Shown: positions 20,858 through 28,633 of the stretch, piece after piece
Numbering within the stretch: the first letter of the stretch is position 1
Layout: each line of letters opens with the position of its first letter
Assembly (NCBI RefSeq): GCF_018408855.1
Contig: NZ_AP024322.1
Coordinates: 248,001-312,000, forward strand
DNA: 64,000 bases
Origin: Caballeronia sp. NK8
Lineage (GTDB): Bacteria; Pseudomonadota; Gammaproteobacteria; Burkholderiales; Burkholderiaceae
Direction: 5' to 3'
Translations under genes and position numbers: made by a program
Notes under the pieces: generated by a model
Told to the model about the DNA's origin: nothing
The model's database searches: none
Seen by the model: only the letters and a program-made list of their open reading frames with translations

Positions 20858-21919
20858 TCAGGCGGCTTCGTACCAGCGTTGCGAACGATTGACGACGCCC
20901 ACCACCAGCAGCATGACCGGCACCTCGATGAGCACACCGACGACCGTGGCGAGTGCCGCGCCCGATTGAAAGCCGAACAGACTGATGGCCGTGGCGACGG
21001 CCAGCTCGAAGAAGTTGCTTGCGCCGATCAGGCTCGACGGTCCAGCGACGCAATGCGCGACGCCAAGGCGGCGATTGAGCAGATAAGCGAGCCCCGAATT
21101 GAAAAACACCTGAATCAGGATCGGCACGGCGAGCATCGCAATAACGAGCGGTTCTCGCACGATCGCCTCGCCCTGAAAACCGAACAGCAGTACGAGTGTT
21201 GCGAGGAGCGCAGCAATCGACCACGGGCCCAGGCGGGCGACGGTCTCCCTGAAGTGCGCCTCGCCTCTCGCTATCAGACGCTTGCGCAGCCACTGCGCGA
21301 GCAGCACCGGAATGATGATGTACAGTCCGACCGAAACGATCAGCGTGCCCCAGGGCACCGTGATCGACGACAATCCGAGCAACAGCGCCACGAGCGGAGC
21401 GAACGCAACGATCATGATCGCGTCGTTGAGCGCCACTTGCGAGAGCGTGAAGTACGGGTCGCCTTTGCACAGCTGCGACCACACGAAGACCATCGCGGTG
21501 CAGGGTGCGGCTGCCAGCAGAATCAAACCTGCGATGTAGCTGTCGAGCTGGCCGGCGGGCAGCCAGGCGGCAAACACGTGGCGCACGAAAATCCATCCGA
21601 GCAGCGCCATCGAAAACGGTTTGACCAGCCAGTTCACGAGCAAGGTCACGCCCATGCCCCGCCAGTGAGCGCCGACCTGCGCGAGCGCGGAGAAATCGAT
21701 CTTGACCAGCATCGGAATGATCATCACCCAGATCAAAACGCCAACCGGCAAGTTGACCTGCGAGACTTCCATATCGCCGATCGCGTGAAAGAGTCCCGGA
21801 AAAATCTGTCCGAGGCCGATGCCCGCGACGATGCACAGCGCCACCCAAACGGTCAGGTATCGCTCGAAGAAGCCGATCGTCGAGGCAGCGTTAGCGCGCG
21901 TGGGGTCGGTCGTGCTCAT
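20858..21919 (-). CDS. Arsenite efflux permease, ACR3 family
   Basis: An inner-membrane carrier that extrudes arsenite using the proton gradient. It has 353 residues and about ten membrane segments. The ACR3-specific Cys region is AAAPCTAMVFVWSQL (segment 4), followed by the QVALNDAIM stretch. The start at 21919 (MSTTDPTRANAAST) replaces an upstream in-frame codon at 22006 that would lie inside arsR. It is 41 bases downstream of arsR. It is Acr3 rather than ArsB, as the BART-superfamily motifs show. No arsA is present. Confidence 0.94.
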   Translation of the reverse strand: MSTTDPTRANAASTIGFFERYLTVWVALCIVAGIGLGQIFPGLFHAIGDMEVSQVNLPVGVLIWVMIIPMLVKIDFSALAQVGAHWRGMGVTLLVNWLVKPFSMALLGWIFVRHVFAAWLPAGQLDSYIAGLILLAAAPCTAMVFVWSQLCKGDPYFTLSQVALNDAIMIVAFAPLVALLLGLSSITVPWGTLIVSVGLYIIIPVLLAQWLRKRLIARGEAHFRETVARLGPWSIAALLATLVLLFGFQGEAIVREPLVIAMLAVPILIQVFFNSGLAYLLNRRLGVAHCVAGPSSLIGASNFFELAVATAISLFGFQSGAALATVVGVLIEVPVMLLVVGVVNRSQRWYEAA

Positions 21920-21960
21920 TGGATTCCGCGATGTTCGATCGGCGAGCAATCCCTCGCGCT

Positions 21961-22293
21961 TCATGCCGAATCTCCGCAGCAGTTCGGCAGCCCGCTGGCG
22001 TCGCACGGCGCGCCCGCGCAGCAGTTCTCCGTGAGGAAGCCAATCAGGCTGTTCATCGCCCCGAAGTTGGCCGAGTAGAAAACATAGCGACCTTCCTGGC
22101 GCGGGGTGACGAGTTCCGCGTGCGAGAGATCCTTGAGGTGAAACGACAGACTCGACGGCGCGAGTCCGACCTGCTGCGCGATCTCGCCAGCGGCCATGCC
22201 TCCGGGGCCCGCGACGACGAGCGTTCGGAACACCGCGAGCCGCGATTCATGAGCGAGCGCGCCGAGCGCGCGTACGACGAGGTTCGAGTCCAT
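21961..22293 (-). CDS. arsR: ArsR/SmtB family arsenic-responsive repressor
   Basis: A winged-helix repressor that leaves DNA on binding As(III). It has 110 residues. The HTH is GEIAQQVGLAPSSLSFHLKDL. There is no Cys in the recognition-helix region used by E. coli ArsR (ELCVCDL type). Instead the C-terminus has Cys91, Cys92, Cys97, Cys105 and Cys106, resembling the C-terminal CC-x5-C site of Acidithiobacillus ferrooxidans ArsR. An in-frame extension to 22386 would run through the operator, so the ATG at 22293 is chosen. Confidence 0.93.
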   Translation of the reverse strand: MDSNLVVRALGALAHESRLAVFRTLVVAGPGGMAAGEIAQQVGLAPSSLSFHLKDLSHAELVTPRQEGRYVFYSANFGAMNSLIGFLTENCCAGAPCDASGLPNCCGDSA

Positions 22294-22316
22294 TGTGTGG
22301 ACGATACCGCACGGCG

Positions 22317-22340
22317 TTCGATATTTCAATAAATATCGAA
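22317..22340. promoter_or_regulatory. ArsR operator palindrome
   Basis: A perfect inverted repeat has half-sites TTCGATATTT and AAATATCGAA separated by CAAT, 24 bases upstream of the arsR ATG. A TTGGCG hexamer on the minus strand (22350-22355) would be the -35 box, so the palindrome covers the spacer and -10 area. Confidence 0.75.
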
Positions 22341-22615
22341 ATGATGATTCGCCAAAACACGGCATGGGTCGTTCGCGCCTGTCCAATTAACGCGTCCCCA
22401 TCCGAGCTCGCACAAACCGTTCGGAACGATGAGTCTCGGCTCTAATAGCCCACGGCCCATTTTTTTCATTCCGGCAAGGCGCTGTCTGAATTATGGCGGG
22501 GCACGCCCCGTTTTCCTCTGCCGCATATTAATCTCTCGCCGTCGCGTCTTTGACCTGGTGCAACTCGATTCGAAGTCGAAATTTTGCGGGAGCCTAATCA
22601 GACTTTTCCTATGGT

Positions 22616-22632
22616 ATGCGAATTAATCGCAT
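22616..22632. repeat. Inverted repeat, candidate operator
   Basis: ATGCGA and TCGCAT are separated by ATTAA. It lies in the AT-rich region about 200 bases before the first response regulator. Confidence 0.4.
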
Positions 22633-22717
22633 CCTATTTTTGAAGCAATTATTCAAGAGAATAAAAGCACTACTTATTTGCTTTATGTCATTGAGTTTGG
22701 CCGTTTTTGATGTGTTT

Positions 22718-22738
22718 GTTTAACGCGGTTCGGTAAAC
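22718..22738. repeat. Inverted repeat, candidate operator
   Basis: GTTTA and TAAAC are separated by 11 bases, about one helical turn, as expected for a dimeric NarL-type regulator. It is close to the start of the first response regulator. Confidence 0.4.
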
Positions 22739-22831
22739 ACCAACTCAATGAAAAGTGTGGTCGAGGCTGCTGACGTGGAGTATTTCCACGGGCGGGCTCG
22801 CCGCCGCAAGCAAATTTCAAAAACCCACAAA

Positions 22832-23494
22832 ATGACCGGGGGCCTCTTGAAGCTTCGAATCGTACTGGCTGACGATCATCCTTTCGTTCTTCTCGGAATG
22901 AAAGCGCTCTTTGCAGGCGACGACGGAATGGAAGTCGTCGGTGAGGCAAATAACGCGAGCACGTTGTTGTCCGAACTTGCCATCAAGCCGTGCGACGTTC
23001 TGGTCACGGATTTCGCCATGCCCGAGCCGGGTGTCGATGCGAACGACGGATTGCTGCTGATTCGCAAGGTGAGACAGGATTTTGCAGACATCAGCATTGT
23101 TGTGCTGACCAGCGTAAGTAATGTAGCGATTTTGCGCTCCATTCTGAACGCCGGCGCGACCAGCCTCGTCAACAAAGCCGAGCCGATCGAACTCGTGGCG
23201 ACGGCTGTGCGGCACGCGAGTGTCGGGCGGCGGTTCGTGAGCGCGTCGTTCTCCGCCGCGCTCGCCGAGGCGGGCACCGAGACGGACTTTTCCTCGGAAG
23301 AGCCGCGGCTTTCGCCGAGGGAGATCGAAGTCGTGCGGCTGTTCGCCAAGGGGCATTCGATCACGGAGATCGCGAAAGAGCTCGATCGCGACGTTCGCAC
23401 CATCAGTCGTCAAAAACGCGACGCGATGAATAAGCTCGGGGTCAGGAACGACCCCGGATTGTTCGCATTTGTTCGCGCACGCGGACTGGGATGA
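22832..23494 (+). CDS. NarL/BvgA-type response regulator (first of three)
   Basis: A two-component response regulator. It has 220 residues from the ATG at 22832; an in-frame ATG at 22748 would add 28 residues, and neither has a good ribosome-binding site. The receiver domain has the acidic pair in LADDHP, phosphoacceptor Asp60 (VTDFAMP), switch Thr93 and Lys115. The C-terminal LuxR-type HTH is LSPREIEVVRLFAKG...ITEIAKELDRDVRTISRQK. The closest architecture is BvgA/EvgA/RcsB. It is the first gene of a same-strand array of three regulators and one unorthodox kinase. Target genes are unknown. Confidence 0.88.
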   Translation: MTGGLLKLRIVLADDHPFVLLGMKALFAGDDGMEVVGEANNASTLLSELAIKPCDVLVTDFAMPEPGVDANDGLLLIRKVRQDFADISIVVLTSVSNVAILRSILNAGATSLVNKAEPIELVATAVRHASVGRRFVSASFSAALAEAGTETDFSSEEPRLSPREIEVVRLFAKGHSITEIAKELDRDVRTISRQKRDAMNKLGVRNDPGLFAFVRARGLG

Positions 23495-23611
23495 TTTTTG
23501 TTTGTTTTATTTCGGATGCATCTTATGTATCTCAATGTTTCGGTATCCGATGCTTGTGCTTCGTTTTTGGATGTGGATTTGATTTCGCGTGAAGCGAAGG
23601 GGTTTGAGTCG

Positions 23612-24292
23612 ATGGAATTCGGGAACGGGAGCCAGGTGTTCTCGCACGCTAAACGGATCAGGCTCGCGATAGCGGATGATCATCCACTCGTCATCCTCGC
23701 GATCGAGCGCCTTGCTGGGAGTTTTCCCAATGTCGAAGTGGTGAGTCGCAGCACGAATTCCTCGCAGCTCGACGAGTCGCTCGCGCGGGACGAGTGCGAT
23801 GTGGCAATCATCGACTTCTTCATGCCGGGCGGACGCCATGGCGATGGCATCGAACTGATCCAGCATGTGGCGAACCAGTATCCGGATGTCCGCACCATCG
23901 TGCTGTCCCGCAGCGACGACGCGGCGATCGTCAAAAAGGCGCTGGAAGCGGGAGCCCAGGCGTTCCTCAGCAAGGAAGACCGGCTCGATCTGATCTATGT
24001 GGCCATTGTTTCGGTCATCGCCAACGAGACTTACCTCGGACCCGCCATACGCCGCACTCTGGCACTCGCGGATGCCGAAAGTCACGCGCGGTTCATTCGG
24101 CAGAGGCTCACGAGCCGCGAACTCGAAGTCATCGAGCGCTACGCGCGCGGCGCGAACGTCACCGAGATCGCGAAAGAACTGGACCGCAGCGTGAAGACGA
24201 TCAGCGCACAAAAATGCGCGGCCATGCGAAAGCTGGATCTCTCGACGGACGCTGATCTTTATCGTTTCATCGCGGATAGCGGCTTGATCTAG
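23612..24292 (+). CDS. NarL/BvgA-type response regulator (second of three)
   Basis: A 226-residue receiver plus LuxR-type HTH protein. It has the acidic pair in IADDHP, phosphoacceptor Asp68 (AIIDFFMPGG), switch Ser99 and Lys121. The HTH is LTSRELEVIERYARG...VTEIAKELDRSVKTISAQK. It is a paralogue of its two neighbours, sharing the EIAKELDR core with the first. The ATG at 23612 follows AAGGGG by about 10 bases. Earlier in-frame starts (TTG 23498, ATG 23516 and 23525) would add up to 38 residues not typical of the family. All key receiver residues are kept, so it should be phosphorylatable. Confidence 0.87.
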   Translation: MEFGNGSQVFSHAKRIRLAIADDHPLVILAIERLAGSFPNVEVVSRSTNSSQLDESLARDECDVAIIDFFMPGGRHGDGIELIQHVANQYPDVRTIVLSRSDDAAIVKKALEAGAQAFLSKEDRLDLIYVAIVSVIANETYLGPAIRRTLALADAESHARFIRQRLTSRELEVIERYARGANVTEIAKELDRSVKTISAQKCAAMRKLDLSTDADLYRFIADSGLI

Positions 24293-24377
24293 CGGCGGTT
24301 GGTCAAAAACCGGAGGAGACGACGCACGGTCGTAGAGGGCCGATGCGTGCCGGACAATCTCAACAATACGCACAAAA

Positions 24378-25028
24378 ATGAGAAAAAAAGCGCCGCTTAG
24401 GGCGATCGTTGCCGACGACCATCCGGTCGTCGTCAAAGGCATTCAAAGCTTTCTGGAGCGTGACGGGGCAGTCCGAATCGTGGCCACTGCGCGCGACACC
24501 TTGGAACTTGCCGAGGCGCTCGATACCACGCCATGCGATTTCGTCTTTTCGGATATCGGCATGCGCGGTATCGATGGCGAGAACAGTTCGATCGGATTTC
24601 TTAGGCGCCTGGCGTGGCAGGAGCGTAGACCGAGAGTCATCGTGCTCACGATGATTTCCCAGACTCGCATGCTGGCGGGACTCGTTCAACTTGGCGTGGA
24701 CGGCGTCATCGACAAGCGTGACGGTCTCGCATGCCTCGGCGACGCGATATCCGTGGTCGAAGCGGGTGGCTGCTTCCTTTCTCCGAGCGTGGCGGCGGCG
24801 GTGCGTCATCTGCCGGTCACATCGCCGGCGCGAGCGGGCGTGTTGAGCCGGCGCGAGTGGGAAGTGTTTCAGCTCTATGCCAGCGGCCTTCTGGTGCATG
24901 AGATCGCCGAACATTTCGGGCGAAGCCGCAAGACCATCGCGACACAAAAGCGAAGCGGCATGCGCAAGCTGGGGCTCGAGAGCGAAGGCGAACTGGTCGC
25001 CTATCTGCGGCAGATCGGTCTGGTCTGA
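24378..25028 (+). CDS. NarL/BvgA-type response regulator (third of three)
   Basis: A 216-residue protein with a receiver domain (VADDHP, phosphoacceptor Asp59, Thr91, Lys113) and a LuxR-type HTH (LSRREWEVFQLYASG...HEIAEHFGRSRKTIATQK). The residues after the phosphoacceptor read DIGMRG instead of the usual DxxMPG, and the recognition helix differs from those of the first two regulators, so it may bind a different site. It is the nearest regulator to the sensor kinase gene, 224 bases downstream. Confidence 0.88.
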   Translation: MRKKAPLRAIVADDHPVVVKGIQSFLERDGAVRIVATARDTLELAEALDTTPCDFVFSDIGMRGIDGENSSIGFLRRLAWQERRPRVIVLTMISQTRMLAGLVQLGVDGVIDKRDGLACLGDAISVVEAGGCFLSPSVAAAVRHLPVTSPARAGVLSRREWEVFQLYASGLLVHEIAEHFGRSRKTIATQKRSGMRKLGLESEGELVAYLRQIGLV

Positions 25029-25160
25029 CCCTGCGTCGACGGCCGCGCATGCTTATTTTCTGTGCAAATTGGGACGGTTCCGATTCGATCCTGATCTGTT
25101 GCAGTTCAGACTCAAATCCTTTGCATTCGACAGGCAAGCACCAAGCGCGCGGACGGCGGC

Positions 25161-25172
25161 GTCACATGTGAC
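25161..25172. repeat. 12-bp perfect palindrome upstream of the sensor kinase
   Basis: GTCACATGTGAC lies about 80 bases before the kinase start codon in the 224-base gap after the third response regulator. It is a candidate regulator site. Confidence 0.4.
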
Positions 25173-25252
25173 GACCCAGTGTCCTCGCGGCCTTGCTCAG
25201 CCGGCGATGCGACTGTCGTTGCAAGCGTCGGCCCGCATACAGGGGGTTCGCA

Positions 25253-28200
25253 TTGAGATCATTGTTCGGGCGTTGTCTTCTTTTACTCTGCCTCATCGCC
25301 CCACCTTATTGCTATTCCGCTCCGCCCGGCATGCACGCCGGCGTTGCGTCGGCCACCGCCGAGGTCCACACGGACGCGCATCACGAAACGGCCACCGTCG
25401 GGTTGGACGAATCCGAGCGCAGTTATTTACGCGCATTGAAGCCGATCGCGGTTGGCGTAATCGAAGGAAGCCAGGCAGAGGACGCGTCGCTCGAACCGCC
25501 ACGCGTGGTGCTCGAAAAAATCGAGGCGTCGCTGGGCGTCACGTTCGATCCGAAACCCTTTGATGACTGGACCCAGGCGACGACCGCATTTCAGCGCGGC
25601 GAGATCGACATGATCGTGGCCTCCAGTCCGCCCGGACGCCTGAACTACGCCATGCAATCCGAACTGCACCCGCTCGATGAATTGATCAAGCGGGCGTTCA
25701 CGCAAATCCCCGAGCCCGGCTCCGCCGTCGCCAGGACCACTTCGCCGGGCTTCGCGGGCTGGAACATCACGGCGCTGCGCCTTTTGCCGGCGCTGATCGG
25801 CATTGCTGCCGTGCTGTTCGTGACCCTTCGCGCATTCATCCGCCTGCAACAGGAAATGAACCGGCGCGTGGAAACCGAACAGCGTCTCGCGACGCAACTC
25901 AGTTTCCAGCAAACGATGATGGAGGTCGTGCCGTACCCGCTCATCGCGAAGGACATGGAGAACCGCTACATCGCGGTGAACCGCGCGTTCGAGGAAGCGC
26001 TCGGCGTGCGGCGCGAGGACATTCTCGGCCGCACGAGTCTCGATGTGACGGCGTGGGGCGCGGAGCACAGCCGGCTGCTGCACGAACTGACGCACGCGAC
26101 GCTGACCACCGGTCAGCGGCAGGAAGTCGAAGCCGAATTCTGCGACCAGCAGAATCTGTCGCGCTGCGGTCTTTTCTGGACGGGCGCGTTCACCGCGTCG
26201 AATGGCGAGCGCGCGGGCGTCGTCGGCACGATGATCGACATCACCGACATACGCGACGCCGAAACCCGCGCGCGGCAGACCGAGCGGCGCCTTCACGACG
26301 TGACGCGTTCGTTGCCCGCGGTCGTGTTTCAGTTGCGCCGCGCGAGCGATGGCACCTACAGCCTTCCTTATATCGATGGAGACACCCGTCAACTGCTCGG
26401 GCTCGATGTCATCGCGCTGGCCGATGATCCGATTCACGCGTTGACGCACGTCAACCTCGAGGACAGCGCGCGTCTGCTCGCCGAAATCGAGACCTCGGCG
26501 CGCACGCTCGAACCGCTTCATACCGAGTTCCGTTCGACCATCGAAGGTGTGAGGCGCTGGATTCGCGCCGATCTCGTCGCGCACCGCGAAGACGACGGCG
26601 GCGTGGTGTGGAGCGGATACTGGGCCGACGCCAGCGTGGAGCACGCGCGCGCGGAAGAACTCGCACGCGCGCGCGATACCGCCGAGGCTGCTTCGCGCGC
26701 GAAAGACAATTTCCTGGCGATGATGAGCCATGAGATCCGCACGCCGATGAACGGCGTTCTCGGCCTCGTCGAAGTGCTCGAGAACACGCCGCTGAATCCG
26801 GATCAATCCCAGATGCTCGGCATGATTCAGGATTCCGCGAGCGCGCTCCTGCAGATTCTGGACGATCTCCTCGACTATTCGAAGATCGAGGCCGGGCGCC
26901 TGACGATCGAGTCGACGCCGATCGATCTGCGCGAGCTCGTAGATAGCGCCATCGGCCTGCTTGCCGGACGAGCGCATGAAAAGGGGTTGCGCGTACGCGT
27001 CGACGTGGCGCCGGAAGTGGCTGCGCAGGTGCGGGGCGACAGCGTGCGTCTCAGGCAGGTCATCTTCAACCTGATGAGCAACGCGATCAAGTTCACGATC
27101 AAGGGCGATGTAGCCCTCCACGTTCGCGCAGTGGAACAGCGCGACGCGGAGCAGGTGATCGAACTGTGCGTCAGGGATACCGGCATCGGCATTGCGGCTG
27201 AGGCCCAGCAGAGCCTCTTCGAACCCTTCGTGCAGGCGGAAACGTCCACGACGCGCCGCTTCGGCGGCACCGGGCTTGGGCTGACCATCTGTAATCGTCT
27301 CGTCGAACTGATGGGCGGAACGATGAGTCTCGAGAGCGCGATCGGTGTCGGCACGGCCATGAACGTGCGTCTCGCGATGCCCATCGAGACGCTGCACTAT
27401 CAAATCGACGGATTGCGCGGCAAGCGCGGCATCGTCGCGATCGACGACGACCGCGTGGCGGCGGCGCTCATGCATTATGGCGAGGCGCTCGGCCTCGTGT
27501 TGCAGCGTTATGCGCCCTGCGAACTCGCGCGCTCGGAACCCACATCGCTCGAAGACGTCCAGATCGTCTTTCTGAGCGATACGCATGAGAACGCCGTGCC
27601 GCTCGGTTCGCGTGTGATTCACGTGACCGAGAAGCCGAAGCCGACCGGCTACCGCATTCTCGAAGACGACATTCGCGTGAGCGTCAATCCGATTTCATGG
27701 CATGGACTCGGCGCGGCATGCGTCGCCGCGCTGACCGGCATGCCGCAGATCGCGTCCGGCGTGGCGCTAAGTCACGACACGAAAATGGCGGCCCCCGATC
27801 GCGGCGACGCACTGCGCGGCGGCAAGCTCGTACTCGTCGCCGAGGATCACCCGGTGAATCAGGAATTGATCCGTCATCAGCTTTCTTTGCTCGGCTTCGC
27901 CTGCGATGTCGTGCATGACGGTGTCGAGGCGCTCGCGGCGCTTGCGAATACGCGCTACGGCTTTCTGATCACCGATTGCCACATGCCGAACATGACGGGT
28001 TACGAGCTCGCGCGTCGCATCCGCGCGGATGAGGCGGGCACGGCACGTCGGCTGCCGATTCTCGGCATTACGGCGAGCACCGCACCCGACGAGTTGCGCC
28101 GATGCCGTGAGGCGGGCATGGATCATTGCCTCGTGAAGCCGACGCGGCTCGCCACCTTGCGCGAGCATCTGCACCGCTGGTGGGTGACCGACAGCGCCGC

Positions 28201-28594
28201 GACTGTTCCCGCTCCGCACGCACCGCAAGACCAATCCGTGTCGCCGCGCGAGGATGACGAGCTCGATCTGGGCGCGATGGCGCAACTATGGGGCAGCGAA
28301 GCCACGGTGAAGGCGTTGCTGGATGCGTTTGTCTCGTCGTTCCGGGACGATCTCGCCGCGCTTCGCCGATTGCTCGATCGTGGCACGGTGGATGATCTGC
28401 GCGATTGGCATCATCGAGTTGTCGGGGCGGCCAGTGTGTTGCAGTATCGACCGTTGCTTGGTGCACTGGAGGATTTTCGCCGGGACCTGCCAACGAAAAC
28501 GCGAGGTGCCCGCCGTCGCGAAGGACTTGCGCTGATAGCGCGATGCGAACAGCTCCTGGAGCGCATCCTGGAACAGTGCGCCACGATTCTCTGA
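25253..28594 (+). CDS. BvgS/EvgS-like unorthodox hybrid sensor histidine kinase
   Basis: A 1113-residue phosphorelay kinase. Order: signal peptide (1-23); a short periplasmic piece resembling a solute-binding (VFT) domain (about 50-155); one membrane span (about 175-197); two PAS domains (about 215-335 and 345-460); HisKA with His493 in MMSHEIRTPMNG; HATPase (NLMSNAIKF, DTGIGI, GGTGLGLTI); a degenerate receiver-like stretch (about 720-840); a true receiver with Asp908 (ITDCHMPNMTG); and a C-terminal HPt domain with a His pair at 1053/1054. The TTG at 25253 is chosen because AGGGGG lies 6 bases upstream and it gives a clean signal peptide; another TTG at 25193 adds 20 Arg/Cys-rich residues. 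The periplasmic VFT is about half the normal length. It is probably the cognate kinase of the three regulators upstream. Confidence 0.88.
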   Translation: MRSLFGRCLLLLCLIAPPYCYSAPPGMHAGVASATAEVHTDAHHETATVGLDESERSYLRALKPIAVGVIEGSQAEDASLEPPRVVLEKIEASLGVTFDPKPFDDWTQATTAFQRGEIDMIVASSPPGRLNYAMQSELHPLDELIKRAFTQIPEPGSAVARTTSPGFAGWNITALRLLPALIGIAAVLFVTLRAFIRLQQEMNRRVETEQRLATQLSFQQTMMEVVPYPLIAKDMENRYIAVNRAFEEALGVRREDILGRTSLDVTAWGAEHSRLLHELTHATLTTGQRQEVEAEFCDQQNLSRCGLFWTGAFTASNGERAGVVGTMIDITDIRDAETRARQTERRLHDVTRSLPAVVFQLRRASDGTYSLPYIDGDTRQLLGLDVIALADDPIHALTHVNLEDSARLLAEIETSARTLEPLHTEFRSTIEGVRRWIRADLVAHREDDGGVVWSGYWADASVEHARAEELARARDTAEAASRAKDNFLAMMSHEIRTPMNGVLGLVEVLENTPLNPDQSQMLGMIQDSASALLQILDDLLDYSKIEAGRLTIESTPIDLRELVDSAIGLLAGRAHEKGLRVRVDVAPEVAAQVRGDSVRLRQVIFNLMSNAIKFTIKGDVALHVRAVEQRDAEQVIELCVRDTGIGIAAEAQQSLFEPFVQAETSTTRRFGGTGLGLTICNRLVELMGGTMSLESAIGVGTAMNVRLAMPIETLHYQIDGLRGKRGIVAIDDDRVAAALMHYGEALGLVLQRYAPCELARSEPTSLEDVQIVFLSDTHENAVPLGSRVIHVTEKPKPTGYRILEDDIRVSVNPISWHGLGAACVAALTGMPQIASGVALSHDTKMAAPDRGDALRGGKLVLVAEDHPVNQELIRHQLSLLGFACDVVHDGVEALAALANTRYGFLITDCHMPNMTGYELARRIRADEAGTARRLPILGITASTAPDELRRCREAGMDHCLVKPTRLATLREHLHRWWVTDSAATVPAPHAPQDQSVSPREDDELDLGAMAQLWGSEATVKALLDAFVSSFRDDLAALRRLLDRGTVDDLRDWHHRVVGAASVLQYRPLLGALEDFRRDLPTKTRGARRREGLALIARCEQLLERILEQCATIL

Positions 28595-28633
28595 TCGGGT
28601 GACGCGGCGTAACGGGCGCCGCGTTCGCAGTTC

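Larger units (their letters stand above)
22394..22831. other. AT-rich intergenic region upstream of the response-regulator array
   Basis: No gene is recognised here. From about 22560 to 22740 the base composition is clearly more AT-rich than either flank. It contains two inverted repeats, ATGCGA-N5-TCGCAT (22616-22632) and GTTTA-N11-TAAAC (22718-22738). The promoter of the first response regulator is expected here, but no convincing -35/-10 pair was found. Confidence 0.5.

Noticed and set aside
22394..22831. Possible insertion-sequence remnant or attachment site in the AT-rich gap
   Set aside because: No terminal repeats, no transposase fragments and no tRNA gene nearby. The only repeats are short and operator-like.
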